Positions 43,304-55,191 of a DNA stretch of 64,000 bases are shown piece by piece. The first letter of the stretch is position 1, and every line of letters starts with the position of its first letter. A program made the position numbers and the translations under genes. The notes under the pieces are model-generated. The model searched no databases and was not told where the DNA came from. It saw only the letters and a list, made by a program, of their open reading frames with translations. The stretch covers positions 1,040,233 to 1,104,232 of the forward strand of contig CM057068.1 in assembly GCA_029945375.1 (NCBI GenBank). Reading direction: 5' to 3'. This stretch comes from Agaricus subrufescens (Eukaryota > Basidiomycota > Agaricomycetes > Agaricales > Agaricaceae).

Positions 43304-44309
43304 TAATGCAACATCGTTCTATGGGTCTAAGTGACTTCCGACAGCTGCAAAAACAGTAGTAGTTATTACAGTCATTGATGTACATACAAACGCGATGCGG
43401 GCATAGCCAGTCTAGTAATCAGAACAAACTCTTAACTTGTTACTGCTTTCAACATGCCATTCAAGACCATTACTATTGAGCTAAGTTGTTCCTCCATCAG
43501 ACACCTACGAAGGGCAAGGGGTTTTCCTATGTCCCTTGTAGCATAATACCATCGAGTGATTGAATACAGATCTGAGGTGCTGCTCATAAGACAGAGTCAT
43601 TGTTCTCTATGTCCCTCATTGTTAGACTGGTTCATCTAGATGCATTCGAGGACACATAGTCTGCTCCATGGTCATACCCCGGCTCTTTGATGAGTTGTCT
43701 CTCAGAATTTGTAGCCCTTTCCTTCTTTCAGCAGAATATCCAACAATGCAATGGTCACGATGTCTATAATTGGTTAATAGAAATTGTTGGCTCTGGGGCA
43801 CGCACATGTAACTCCTGATAGGTGAGCTTTGAACTCTGGGAGAGGGTTTACTGTGATGTGCAATCTGTGAACTAGCTTCACAGATTATCCGGGCAGCAAA
43901 TAAGACACGTGTCGTATCATTTCCTCGGTCCGGTGTACATATAACACCGAAGTAGGGCAATGCAATTCTCATACTAGTGGAAGATATTGTGAGAGACCGA
44001 TCACACAATCGCAACTGGTGGCCATGGTTCACTCCGGTCCCCCCCAGTTCTGGCTCCATAGAATCGTGCTCTCAAAGATTCATCTGGCCCACCTTTTCCT
44101 TCATTGCAAAACACTAATCCCACACCATCCAAAAACATCCTTCGATACCTCTCACCTTTTTGAGTAAGCGCTTATAAGACACGCTTCTTATTATTCCTTT
44201 GGTTTAGTGTATACATAGCACAAAGACAGGGCGATACAATTCACATACTAGTGAATATAATTGCAAAAGACCGATCACAATTGCAACCAGTCATCCTCAT
44301 TGTGAAGCA
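43304..44309. other. Spacer with duplicated promoter module
   Basis: It contains the 3' flank of copy B and two successive versions of the promoter region (about 43900-44060 and 44190-44310). The first lacks the TATA/GCACAAGCAC core. The minus ORF 44059-43622 crosses this repeat and shows no protein family; I treat it as chance. Confidence 0.5.
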
Positions 44310-44370
44310 CTATATATCCTGCAGCGTTCAGAACATCTTTAGATACCCATCCCTTTTCCTGCACAAGCAC
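44310..44370 (+). promoter_or_regulatory. Core promoter and leader element of DUF6533 copy C
   Basis: CTATATATCCTG starts at 44310 and GCACAAGCAC at 44361, 51 nt apart, as in copies B and D. The leader continues 99 nt to the ATG at 44469. Confidence 0.65.
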
Positions 44371-44468
44371 TTTCGGCTCTACAGGTCTTGACTTTGCATT
44401 CTAGCTTATAGCTTCACAGGACACGACAATCGCTTCAAAATTTCATTGGTACCATAGGCATTGAAAGC

Positions 44469-46194
44469 ATGAGCGTTGAATCAATGTGAGTGGTAAAGGC
44501 CTCAGTCTATCTTCTTGTTACCAGAGTCGGCAAAAAGTTTGCCTCAGTTAGGCGTCCATTTCTTCGCAACTTCATTGGGCCCCATTGCTTCCCCGTACTA
44601 ATCCCATCGACTAACTACATGGTACGACAATCAGGTCTGTGGAACAAATGATGGTTTCGGCAATGCTAGGTACATTTCTCCATCATTCTGCTTGGTCGCC
44701 TTCTCATCTAATCTGCTGCCTTAGCCCTCCTCGTGTATGACTATTGGCTTACGCTCAATTCTGAGATCGAGAGGTTTTGGAAACGGATATCCTGCCAACG
44801 ACCAAGTTGTAGCACACTTCTGTTCTTTGCGAATCGGTACCAAGTGCTGTTAGGGTACACACCGATCGTTTTAGTGATTCTGAATCTAATCAAGGTAGAT
44901 TACAAGGTTAGTCGCTTTCCAGTGTTATCTTGCATTCGGTAATTTGACGAGTCAAGTCGATCTAGAGGTGAGTAACTATATATTGGGGCCAATTTTGGGT
45001 GCCACTGATTCGGTATTCATCGCTCAGTTGCCTTATTTTCAATGTTTACGCCTTGTGGTGGCCACTTGTAGCTCAACTCATCGTTGGCGGTGTGTTTTTC
45101 TATGCTTTCAATTAACAAATGATACTATCCATTATGTAGTTATGATGTTGATACGCATATGCGCCCTATATGAACGACGAGCAGGTATCCTGGCTTTCTC
45201 TGTCATCGTCACGATATATTCTACTACCATTCTCACTGTAAGTCACCAGATAGTCCTTTAATCAATAATTAATCTGACTCCCAAAGGTTATTACGATTAG
45301 ATTTTCAAGTAGCAGCGCATTTCATGCACTCTCGCTCCATTGTCATGTTGAAATAGGTGGTGACCTGTGAGTCGATGTTTCAAACTCACTCTTGTATCTG
45401 ATTGATGACACTTTGTAGGGCATTCTGTACGTTAAATCTACTTATTACAAACAAGTAGTTGAACTAGTCAATATTTGATAGATCTGGTGCTTTTGTGGGC
45501 AGCGGAATTTCTGTTTGATGTTGTCGTCTTTGCTATGACACTTTACAGAACGTTGAAGCTTTCAGGAAGAAATAGCATTGGTTTTTTGATAAAGCGAGAT
45601 GGTATGTATAGCACCTTGATCCAATCCTCTGAATTGAATGCTAAGTTTTCGTTTCTCATACTAGGCACAGTTTATTTTTGGTAGGTCCACAATACGTTCA
45701 TTGGTTACCTTGCAATTTTCACACAATTTTTTCCGTTTAGTGTAATAATGACCTTCAATCTTGCCAATACTCTCACTCTTTTCGTAAGCTAACACTAACT
45801 TTCAGCTCGTTCCTCACTCAGCTGAACTTGATAAACTGTAGCTCTCCCACGTACGCAGTTGTCTCGCTTACATGAACTTAGGTGACCTTCCTAACTTGAA
45901 AGTATATCCACAGTTGTCTAGTAACCGGGATGTTATGTCCATTCCAACGAGCATGTGAGTGAACATGATGTTTAATAATTTCACCCTGGTTGACTTCTTT
46001 TGCTTCCTGGGGCGTCGTGGAACAGTATGTCATCTATTATGATGTCCCGCCTAATGCTGAATCTCCGCGACCCGAAATTGAATGGGCTTTCAGAGGAAAC
46101 CAACATAACGCCTATTGCATTCAACAATCAGGCAGGATCTCAGGAGACGAATAATTCTTTGATGAACATTCAGTCGGACGCAGGGAGCGTCTGA
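44469..46194 (+). CDS. DUF6533 multi-pass membrane protein, copy C
   Basis: Exon 1 encodes MSVES and ends in M across a GTGAGT donor. The 35-nt exon 2 (VEQMMVSAML) and the exon with VYDYWLTLNSEIERFWKR and FANRYQVLLGYTPI follow. Later exons contain LWWPLVAQLIVG, ALYERRAGILAFSVIVTIYS and FLFDVVVFAMTLYRTLKLS. The last exon SSIMMSRLMLNLRDPKLNG ends at 46194 with TGA. Copy C is the tandem partner of copy B. In the exon for the helix after FLFDVVVF the motif MMRD is replaced by IKRD. Function unknown. Confidence 0.72.
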
Positions 46195-47263
46195 TGCTTG
46201 GAATTTGTCTGGTTAGTTAAGAGCCTAAATAACTTTGGACAGCTGCGAAAACAGTAGTAATTACAGACATTGATGTGCATACAGAGGCAATGCGGGCATA
46301 GCCTTCCTAGTGATCAGAACAAACTCTTGGCTCATTACCGTTGTACAATACAGGCGCCATCGCTACTTGAGCTGAGGTATTCTACACTTTCCTCTATCGG
46401 GATTCTACCAAGCACGAAGGGTCGCACTCACGGCCTGGTGGAGTAATGATCCATGTGATTGAATGAAGAGATCTGAGATGCCACTCATACATAGTCGGTT
46501 TCTCTATGCGCTTCGCCTGCAGACCGGTTCATTCAAATATACTCGGCGAGAACTACATATGGTCGGCTTTTCGGTTAATCCTTGACTTTGACCAGTTGTC
46601 GCCTAGAATTTATAACCCCTTTTTTCGTTCAATGTAATGGCCCTCGATGTCTATGATTGGACGTGGGAGAGCGGGGAAGGAGCGTCGATGACCTGCCCTG
46701 GAGCACAAATAGGTACCCTGACAGGTTAGCTTTCGACGTAACTTCGGACTCCAAGAGAGTTCTTCCGCTCCACTTAATAACTGGTACATTTGGTTTCTTG
46801 GGAAGTTCTGACATGGATCCAGGGTTGTTCCTATCAATATCTTTCTCACGGTTTTTTTATTAGACGAAGCGCGTCTCAGACTTACAAGACAGGACCCAGA
46901 CAAAGCTGACGGGTACATCATGTTGTTCTTTCAGAAAATTTAAGCGCTGCTTTTTGAGACAGACTGGCGGCCCCGAAGGAGGGATGATGTTTAATCCGGA
47001 GGGGTCAATTGATTTATTGATGATGTGCTCGGCGACATGGGAACATTTGATCTTATGATAGGTACCATATTTGATACGTCGGCTCTTATTGAGTGATGAA
47101 ATCATCAAGCATATGGCCCAGAAGTTCTGCGCCTTTGAGAACCTATGGTGATGGTTAGAAGATGACGAACAGCGCTGTGTTATTTGATTCAATAGTATAA
47201 ATGATCAGTCCATGTTCGAACATCAGACATTCTCCTCCTTTCCCCACCCTCCAGAGCCCATAG
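46195..47263. other. Intergenic region with remains of a third DUF6533 unit
   Basis: The first 400 bp match the 3' flank of copy B. 46525-46660 matches 43620-43790. Then homology stops. The minus ORF 46921-46610 shows no motifs. Just before 47264 a pyrimidine-rich leader (TTCTCCTCCTTTCCCC) fits the promoter of the glycosidase. Confidence 0.55.
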
Positions 47264-48565
47264 TTGAACATGTTCCCCTCTCGTTATATCTCTCCCTTCC
47301 TTCTCCTTTTCGTCATCTCTACAACTCAATCAGCTTCTCTTCCTGCCTCGAATTCCGCATTCTCTTATGATCCTGGTTTTGACATTGAAAAAGTCGCAGC
47401 CCTAGCAAGATCTTTGCCTTCGCATTCATGGGAGTTTGGTACAGCGGCGGAAACTTTGCTTGAACTATATGATCCCGAGATTTCCGTGTTCGGCTCTTCC
47501 TTCCTTTCAAAAACCCCTGGTTACCTGAAAAGCCATCAAGGAAAAATCCAGTCGTTGGAATATGCTGCGAGTGTGATCACACTTGGTACTGGCGCGAATG
47601 CTTTGTCTCAGGGTGACGGTGCTGTTGGTGATCCGTGTAGTTTGGGAGTAAGTGCGGTCTTATTGGGTGATTATCTGGGAAGTGGGGGAGACAAATATGC
47701 CGCTGCTGCGAAGGACCAGCTTAATTTCACTCTTTATGAAGCACCGAGATGGGAGAATGGGGCGATATCGCATAGGGTTGAAGCACCTGAATTATGGTAA
47801 GGATCATCCGCGTCGTATGTTTTTAAATTTCCATTCAAATCTATTTTTAGGGCAGATTTTATTTACATGGCCCCACCATTCCTAGCGTATTATGCTTTTC
47901 ACACCGGCAACTTGACCCTGTTAGAAGAATCAGTCAGACAGTGCGCGTTATATCGTCAAGTACTGCAAGCCTCCAGTGCTCACGGGGTATGGGAGCACAT
48001 TGTTGGTCCTCCTTCGCCCGACCCTGGTTTATGGTCAACCGGAAACGGATGGGCTGCAGCAGGAATGACGCGAATTTTGGCCTCTATATCCAATTCTCCC
48101 AGTTCCGCTTTTGGTAAAGATGGCCAAAAGAAATATGGGCAGTGGAGATCCGACGCAATGGATTCGCTGTCGAGCTATATCACAGAAATTGTGGATGGGG
48201 CTATAGCGTCGCCGAAGGATGATGATTTGCTGAGGAATTATCTGGATGATACTTCTGGTGATGGACACGGTTTTGGAGAGGTATCGGGAAGTACTTTGTT
48301 GGCCAGTGTGGTTTATCGGATGGCTGTCCTTCGGCCGAAAGTCTTTGCAAAGAGAGGGAGTAACTACTTACGTTTTGCGGATGGGATTCGGAAAACTCTA
48401 GGTGGTGGGGGGCATATCACTGATAATGGCACGGCGGTGCCTACTGTCAATCCCCTGGATTGGCTTGACACAACACCGTCTACTGCGGGGAGCCCGGAAG
48501 GCCAGAATTTTGTGGTACTGATGTATGTTGCCTGGAGGGACTGTGTTGATGTGGGGATCTGCTAG
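47264..48565 (+). CDS. Secreted six-hairpin glycosidase, GH105-like
   Basis: Two exons (47264-47796, 47851-48565) give 415 residues. Residues 1-24 are a signal peptide ending TTQSAS. The body has alternating helices of an (alpha/alpha)6 barrel. The splice junction creates ELWADFIYMAPPFLAYYA, which fits the W-x-D-x-x-x-M-x-x-PFL catalytic Asp motif of GH105 unsaturated rhamnogalacturonyl hydrolases. A second conserved stretch is LWSTGNGWAAAGMTRILA. The end GQNFVVLMYVAWRDCVDVGIC is usual for these fungal secreted proteins. A role in breaking down pectin or other uronic-acid polysaccharides is inferred. The substrate is not determined. Confidence 0.8.
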
Positions 48566-48879
48566 GATTTTAGGTCGATCTAGCCGCATGTCATGTATTC
48601 TATTCTATGATCGCTATACTGAGCTAATTCCCTCCGCCTTGCACGCACGCGCTCCGGTGCCGCACGGATCATCGGCGTAGCGACGAAAGTTTCCGTTATC
48701 AACCGCCTGCCACTTGAATCAGTTAGCAAAGTGGTGTGATGAGATGCGAGCGTGCGAATTTTGGGGGCACAAATTAGTGGATTGCTTTTTGCAGAACATT
48801 CGACCAGCGAGTCAGGGACCCGAGAATTTGCTCTTAAGCCACTGCATCTGGGCCTGCTTCTCTCTCTCCTCCCCCCACC

Positions 48880-51800
48880 ATGTCTTCCAAAGGTCTGTCG
48901 TCCTCGCCGCACCGCATCCGAGCGCATATACTCACCCCTATCACACCGCAGCCATCCGAGAATATGATGCCAAGCTCCTGCTCGCATACTGGCTCGAGCG
49001 CGCCCCCGCAGTTGCGCCCCACGCTCAGGTCAAAACCAACTTTCAATACCCCGTCGCTCGGGTTGCTCAGATATCCTGGGACCCTGCGACCAACGCGATA
49101 ACCCCTGACACTCAGATCCCATCATGGGTCCACAATTCAAAGCTTGTCGCAAAGCCCGATCAGCTCATCAAGCGCCGTGGAAAGGCCGGCCTCTTGGCTT
49201 TGAACAAGTCCTGGACCGAAGCAAAGCAGTGGATCACCGAGCGCGCAGGAAAGCCACAAAAGGTGCGCATATATTCTGCTTTTTTCGCTGGCGCCCGCAT
49301 CGCGCCACTCATCTTTTATCGTTTCATCGGACTTCTTGATGGATTACAAGTTACCACATCCTCGTTCCTGCCACGCGTCGAGAGCATTGGCGCGTTTATA
49401 TTGACTACACGTGATTCCGTCTTCTATTTTCTTTCTTCTTTGTTTCCATCCCCTTGCCGATCTGCGAATCACTTTTTGCTCACACGACTCTTGCTAGGTT
49501 GAGGCCGTCACCGGAACCTTGAACAATTTCATCGTTGAGCCTTTCCTCCCTCATCCCTCCAACACCGAATACTATGTTTGTATCAACTCTCAACGCGAGG
49601 GTGATCGCATCCTTTTCACACATGAGGGTGGTGTCGACATCGGCGATGTGGATGCCAAAGCTCTAGTTCTCGATATTCCTGTCACTGCCCCTTTCCCTAC
49701 GCGCGAGGTCATCGCTTCTACTCTCCTACAGCATGTCCCTGCCGAAAAAAAGGATACCTTAGTCGACTTCCTTATCCGTCTTTATTCTGTATACGCCGAT
49801 CTCCACTTTGCCTACCTCGAAATCAACCCCCTTGTCGTCCTTGACGCGGTCAACGGCGGCGAACCCTCCATTCACTATCTTGATATGGCGGCTAAACTCG
49901 ATCAGACCGCTGAGAGTATCTGTGGCCCCAAGTGGGCTATTGCCCGTGATCTCTCCATCTACGAAGGCGGATCAGCAACCACTACCAAGGGTTCCAAAGT
50001 TTCTGCTGATCGGGGACCCCCTATGGTAAGTTTCATGTCAACGCACGATATCAGCCCTAACACTCTGGGTATCCAGGTTTGGCCCGCGCCCTTCGGTCGT
50101 GACCTGACCAAGGAGGAAGCTTACATCCAGAAGCTTGATGGCTCCACCGGTGCCTCACTCAAGCTCACTGTGTTGAATGCCGAAGGTCGTATCTGGACTA
50201 TGGTAGCCGGTGGTGGTGCTTCCGTCGTTTACTCAGATGCCATCGCTGCCCATGGCTTCGCTCATGAGCTTGCCAACTATGGCGAGTATTCTGGTGCCCC
50301 CACCGAAGGCCAAACTTATGAGTATGCCAAGACCATCAGTGCGTTCCTTTCTTTTCATCGTTGCAGTAAGCTGATAGTATCTTCTAGTTGATCTTCTCAC
50401 TCGAGGAAAGACTCGTCCAGACGGCAAGATTCTCATTATTGGTGGTGGTATTGCCAACTTCACCAATGTCGCTGCTACCTTCAAGGGCATCATTCGCGCC
50501 CTCAAGGAGTACAAGAACCAACTCATCAGTCACAATGTAAAGATCTTTGTCCGTCGTGGAGGTCCTAACTACCAGGAGGGCTTGAAAGCTATGCGTCTCC
50601 TCGGTGAGAGTCTAGGTGTTCCCATTCGGGTTTTCGGTCCCGATACCCATATCACGGAAATCGTTCCCCTCGCTTTGGGCGTCGACATCTCTCGATCCAA
50701 GGCTGTATCTAACGACGGCCTAAAAAGTGTTCAACCCGGAACCCCTCCCCCTCAGGTCACTGCTGTTGGCGATACTGAGGATTCCGTTGGCACCATTCAC
50801 CCAGATGGTGGCCGCACCCAACCAAAGGACCAGATTGTCCATTTTGAGGCTGGTAAAGCTTCCTCCCGTCCTTGGTTCAGACCCTTCGATGCGGAAACAC
50901 GCTCATTCGTATACGGTCTCCAACCACGTGCCATCCAGGGCATGCTCGACTTTGATTACTCTTGCGGTCGAGCCACCCCGTCTGTCGCTGCCATGATTTA
51001 CCCTTTCGGTGGTCACCATATCCAAAAATTCTACTGGGGCACCAAGGAAACCCTTCTCCCTGTTTACACCAGTTTGAAGGACGCCGTTGCCAAGCATCCT
51101 GAAGTGGATGTTGTTGTCAACTTCGCGTCTAGTCGTAGTGTCTACTCTAGCACCCTCGAATGCTTCGACTTCCCCCAGCTCAAGGCTATCGCTCTCATCG
51201 CCGAAGGTGTTCCTGAACGTCATGCCCGTGAGATTCTCTGGAAAGCCAAGGAGAAGGGCGTCCTCATCATCGGTCCTGCTACTGTCGGAGGTATCAAACC
51301 CGGTTGCTTCAGGATTGGTAACTCTGGAGGTATGATGGATAACATCACGGCTTCGAAGCTTTATCGTCCTGGTTCTGTCGGTTATGTCTCCAAGTCCGGA
51401 GGCATGTCTAATGAACTGAACAACATCCTTTCTATCGTTACCAACGGTACTTACGAGGGTATCGCTATCGGTGGTGACCGTTACCCAGGTTCTACGTTTA
51501 TAGATCACCTACTCCGTTACGAGACCGACCCCGATTGTAAGATGCTCGTCCTTCTTGGTGAAGTTGGTGGTATCGAGGAATATCGAGTTATCGAAGCTGT
51601 CAAGACCGGAAAGATAACCAAACCTATCGTTGCATGGGCCATCGGTACTTGCGCGAAGATGTTTACGACAGAAGTACAGTTCGGCCATGCTGGGTCTATG
51701 GCTAACAGTGATATGGAGACCGCTGATGCGAAGAATCGTGCTATGAGAGATGCTGGGTTTATTGTACCCGACACGTTCGAGGAACTTCCTCGTGTTATTC

Positions 51801-52952
51801 AAGAGACCTACGAGTCTCTTGTTAGATCGCGGGTTATTATCCCTCAGAAGGAGGTTGATCCTCCAGTCATCCCTATGGACTACAAATGGGCTCAGGTAGG
51901 TTGATGCGGTTACCATTCAGCTTCGCACTGACCCGTCGTGAATAGGAACTTGGCCTTATCAGAAAACCTGCTGCTTTCATCTCTACTATTTCTGATGAAC
52001 GTGGTCAAGAACTTTTGTATGCCGGTATGCGTATTTCTGAGGTGTTCAGGGAGGAGATTGGTATTGGTGGTGTCCTATCTCTACTTTGGTTTAAACGTCG
52101 TAAGTAACGTTAATCGCCTCTTATTTCTTGTGCCCTCACGATAACTGGTATAGGTCTCCCTTCCTGGGCCACCAAGTTTATTGAGATGGTCCTCATGCTC
52201 ACCGCCGATCACGGCCCGGCTGTGTCTGGCGCTATGAATACCATCGTTGCCACTCGTGCTGGCAAAGATTTGATCTCTTCTCTCGCCTCCGGTTTATTGA
52301 CTATTGGATCCCGTTTTGGTGGTGCTCTTGACGAGGCTGCCGCTATGTTCTCTCAGGCCCATGATACTGGCCTAACTCCACGGGAGTTTGTTGATAGTTG
52401 TAGGAAGGCGAACAAGCTCAGTAAGTCGTAGATCCCAGTTCTGTTTCGTGTTCTGGTTGTCTAATGATCGGCGCATAGTCTCTGGTATTGGACACAAGAT
52501 TAAGAGTGTCAACAATCCTGACCTTCGTGTTGAGCTTGTCAAAGAGTATGTTGTCAAGCACTTCCCAAGCCATACCTTGCTCGATTATGCACTTGCCGTC
52601 GAGAAAGTGACGACTTCGAAGAAAGATACTGTGAGTAGCTGTCCTCCTCTGTCACACACTCCTCTCACACTCACCTCAATCGTAGCTGATTCTCAACGTC
52701 GATGGTTGCATCGCCGTCTGCTTCGTCGACTTGCTACGGGATAGTGGTGCTTTTGCTCCCGATGAAGCTGATGAATACATCAAAATTGGCGCTCTCAATG
52801 GTCTTTTCGTTCTAGGACGTAGTATCGGGTTCATTGGGCATCACCTTGATCAGAAGAGGCTGAAGGCGCCTTTGTATCGTCATCCTGCTGATGATATCTT
52901 CATCAACATGGCGGATGTCAATCAACCTAGGGTGTTAGGACGTATGCAGTAG
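48880..52952 (+). CDS. ACL: ATP-citrate lyase, single-polypeptide form
   Basis: Nine exons (48880-48892, 48952-49262, 49498-50025, 50077-50338, 50388-51895, 51946-52099, 52154-52420, 52479-52630, 52686-52952) give 1153 residues in frame. The first exon is only 13 nt: MSSK, then [19 protein letters not shown]. The N-terminal part is the ATP-grasp/citrate-binding half (FVEPFLP-like [35 protein letters not shown]). The phosphohistidine motif VQFGHAGSM lies near residue 803. The C-terminal citrate-synthase-like half has [11 protein letters not shown] (near 940) and [13 protein letters not shown]. The enzyme makes cytosolic acetyl-CoA and oxaloacetate from citrate, CoA and ATP. The fused form is that of basidiomycetes and animals. 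Confidence 0.96.
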
Positions 52953-53296
52953 ATTTTAATGGTGGGGATTTCTGTAGAGATCTAATCGAATTTTGTTGTA
53001 CTTTTGGATTTGTTTTCACCCTATTTCTCGCATTTCATTTTTTTTTTCTCTTGTCAATCTCCTGCATAATCGTCGGATAGCACATTTTACAATGAATAAA
53101 GGAAAATCACTGTCTCTCTCGCATCTTATCTCAGGGAGAACGACCTGAACCACGCCCATGAGAATGAATTGGAGCTTAAGTGGGGATGGCAGCTGGAACG
53201 GCACGTTGATCACGATGTCTGTAATAACTATTTCTGGATTCGCTATTGTCCGGTGTTACATAGACTCGTGTAAGTTACAAGCCCAATGCTACGTTA

Positions 53297-55027
53297 TCAA
53301 ACACGAGTACCCATTAAAGAGCCATCTGTCTCCCTAGATCCTACCTGATTATTAAATGCAATAAATGTTGACTTGGTGTCTTCTGAATGCCCATTCAATT
53401 TTGGGTCCCGAAGATTCAGCATTAAGTGGGTCGTTATAATTGATGACATACTGTTCCACCGTGTCCGAAGATAGAAAAACAGTTAATTAAATTTGAAAAG
53501 GTAAGCCAGTATATTAACATACGTGCTCATTGGGCTAGTCATAGCACCCCTGTTCGATGGCTGAAAGTATTGACACAGGTTAGAGATCGCTTTCAGTTGA
53601 GCTAAAAAAATGCGCACGTCAGGAAGCTACAATTCATCAGTTTTCAAAACAAGCCGGAAGTAATTATTAGCTTACAATAAGAAAGAGAATATTGGTAAGA
53701 TTGAAAGCAGTTATTACACTGAGTAGAAAGGATTGTCAAAAGATTGCAAAGCAACTGATGGATGCACTGTGGGTTTACCCAAAATACACCGTGCCTATAA
53801 GGATCAAACACTTAACAGCAGTTTGAGCGGAGTGAACCAAGCTACCACACATACCGTCTCGCATCATCAAAAGACCTATGCTGTTTTCCTTCGAAAGCTT
53901 TAACGTTCTCCAAAGTGTCATAGCAAAAATGACAATATCAAACAGAAATTGACCCGCCCACGCAGCAATTAAATCTATCAGAGACTGTCTGATTCTGCCA
54001 CTTTTTCTGTCATGAGTAGGTTCAACATACAATAGGCCCTAATAATGTCGTTAACCATGCATATACATACTAGTAGTCTGAAAATTTGACACACTGGTCA
54101 GCGGTTACTTCAAAATGACAGCCAACTGGAATTATAAGTGCATCATAACTTGAATATCTAATCATGATAGCCTTTCGAAGTTTGATTAATTGTCGATTAA
54201 TGAACATATCTGGCAACCTACAATAATAATAGCAATGGTATATATGACGATAATGGCAGAGAAAGCCAAGATGCCTACTCGTTGTTGATATAGGGCGCAT
54301 ACACGCATCGACATTATCCCTACAAAGTACATAATATCACACGTCCGTTTGAAAGCTTAAAAAACTCACAACCAATGATAATTTGTACTACAATTTGCCA
54401 CCAGATGCTATAAAAGCGGAGTTGTCTACAACTAAACAATGAAGATTGAATTAGTTCCATCCAAAAAAGTGAGGCGAAGTATCAGTCTATTTGTTATTCA
54501 CCTCTAAAACAACACACATTGGTTATTGAATGCGGAATAATAATCGGATGAGTAACTGACCGCTGGACCCATGTTGACTTGATTAAAACTCCCGAGAGCG
54601 ATTGGTATATATCCCAAAAGCACCATGTATCGATTTGCAAAGAAGAGGAGTGAACCACAACTTGGTTGCTGACAGAATGTCCGTTTCCAAAACCTCTCGA
54701 TTTCGGGAGCGAGCGTGAGGAAGTAGTCATACACAAGAAGGACTAAGATAGTAGAGCCAAGAATAAGCTAGGTTAGACGACTCAGAACATAACAAACCAG
54801 AATGCAAGCACCTAGCGATGCCAAAACCATCACCTGTTCCATGGATCTGATCGTTATACCATATTGTTAGTTAATAGCATTCATACAAAGGTGTGATGAA
54901 GCCAAAGCAATGACACCATAAAAACGGAGACCTGAAGCAAAACTATTGCTGGCTTCTGCAACGAGAAGACAGAATGAGGCATATTCGGCACTCACATTGA
55001 AACAACACTCATGTTTGTGGGTTCCAT
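53297..55027 (-). CDS. DUF6533 multi-pass membrane protein, copy D
   Basis: Exon 1 (55027-54996) reads MEPTNMSVVS and M across the junction. Exon 2 (54846-54812, 35 nt) reads SMEQVMVLASL. Then come VYDYFLTLAPEIERFWKRTF and FANRYMVLLGYIPI, YSIWWQIVVQIIIG, ALYQQRVGILAFSAIIVIYT-like residues, and FLFDIVIFAMTLWRTLKLS. The last exon is SSIITTHLMLNLRDPKLNG, ending at 53297. It has the same 35-nt second exon as copies A and B and the shared promoter elements at 55191 and 55140. Middle junctions were not all resolved. Function unknown. Confidence 0.72.
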
Positions 55028-55130
55028 ATCTATGTTGCCACTGAAGCTTTGAAAGATAGTCGGTCAGGGCTACGTCAGCCCTTGGAAGCTATAGGCAAGA
55101 AAGTTACAGGTAAGATCTGAAGACGTGAAG

Positions 55131-55191
55131 GTGCTTGTGCAAGAGGGAGAGAGAGATATTGAAAGATTTCGTGAATGTTCGGGATATATAG
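55131..55191 (-). promoter_or_regulatory. Core promoter and leader element of DUF6533 copy D
   Basis: On the minus strand CTATATATCCCG starts at 55191 and GCACAAGCAC occupies 55140-55131, 51 nt apart as in copies B and C. This argues against the long minus ORF 55512-55075, which runs through this promoter. Confidence 0.62.

Larger units (their letters stand above)
41300..46600 (+). repeat. Tandem duplication of a unit of about 2.9 kb, each with one DUF6533 gene
   Basis: Promoter, all exons and 3' flank of copy B recur in copy C at offsets of 2870 to 2905 bp. The flank around 41300-41460 is found at about 43910-44040 and again at 44200-44330. The 3' flank (GATGTACATACAAACGCGATGCGGGCATAGCC, first 20 bases from about 43378) recurs near 46268. 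The stretch 43620-43790 has a diverged copy at about 46525-46660, so the start of a third unit is present. Confidence 0.8.

Noticed and set aside
43622..44059. Minus ORF of 145 codons between DUF6533 copies B and C
   Set aside because: It lies in the duplicated promoter/flank sequence, which is not open at the equivalent place after copy C, and has no motif.
48580..48987. Minus ORF of 135 codons at the start of ATP-citrate lyase
   Set aside because: It covers the first exons of a certain plus-strand gene and is Arg-rich, as expected for a shadow frame.
50903..51508. Minus ORF of 201 codons inside ATP-citrate lyase
   Set aside because: It is a complementary-strand shadow of the large exon; no independent features.
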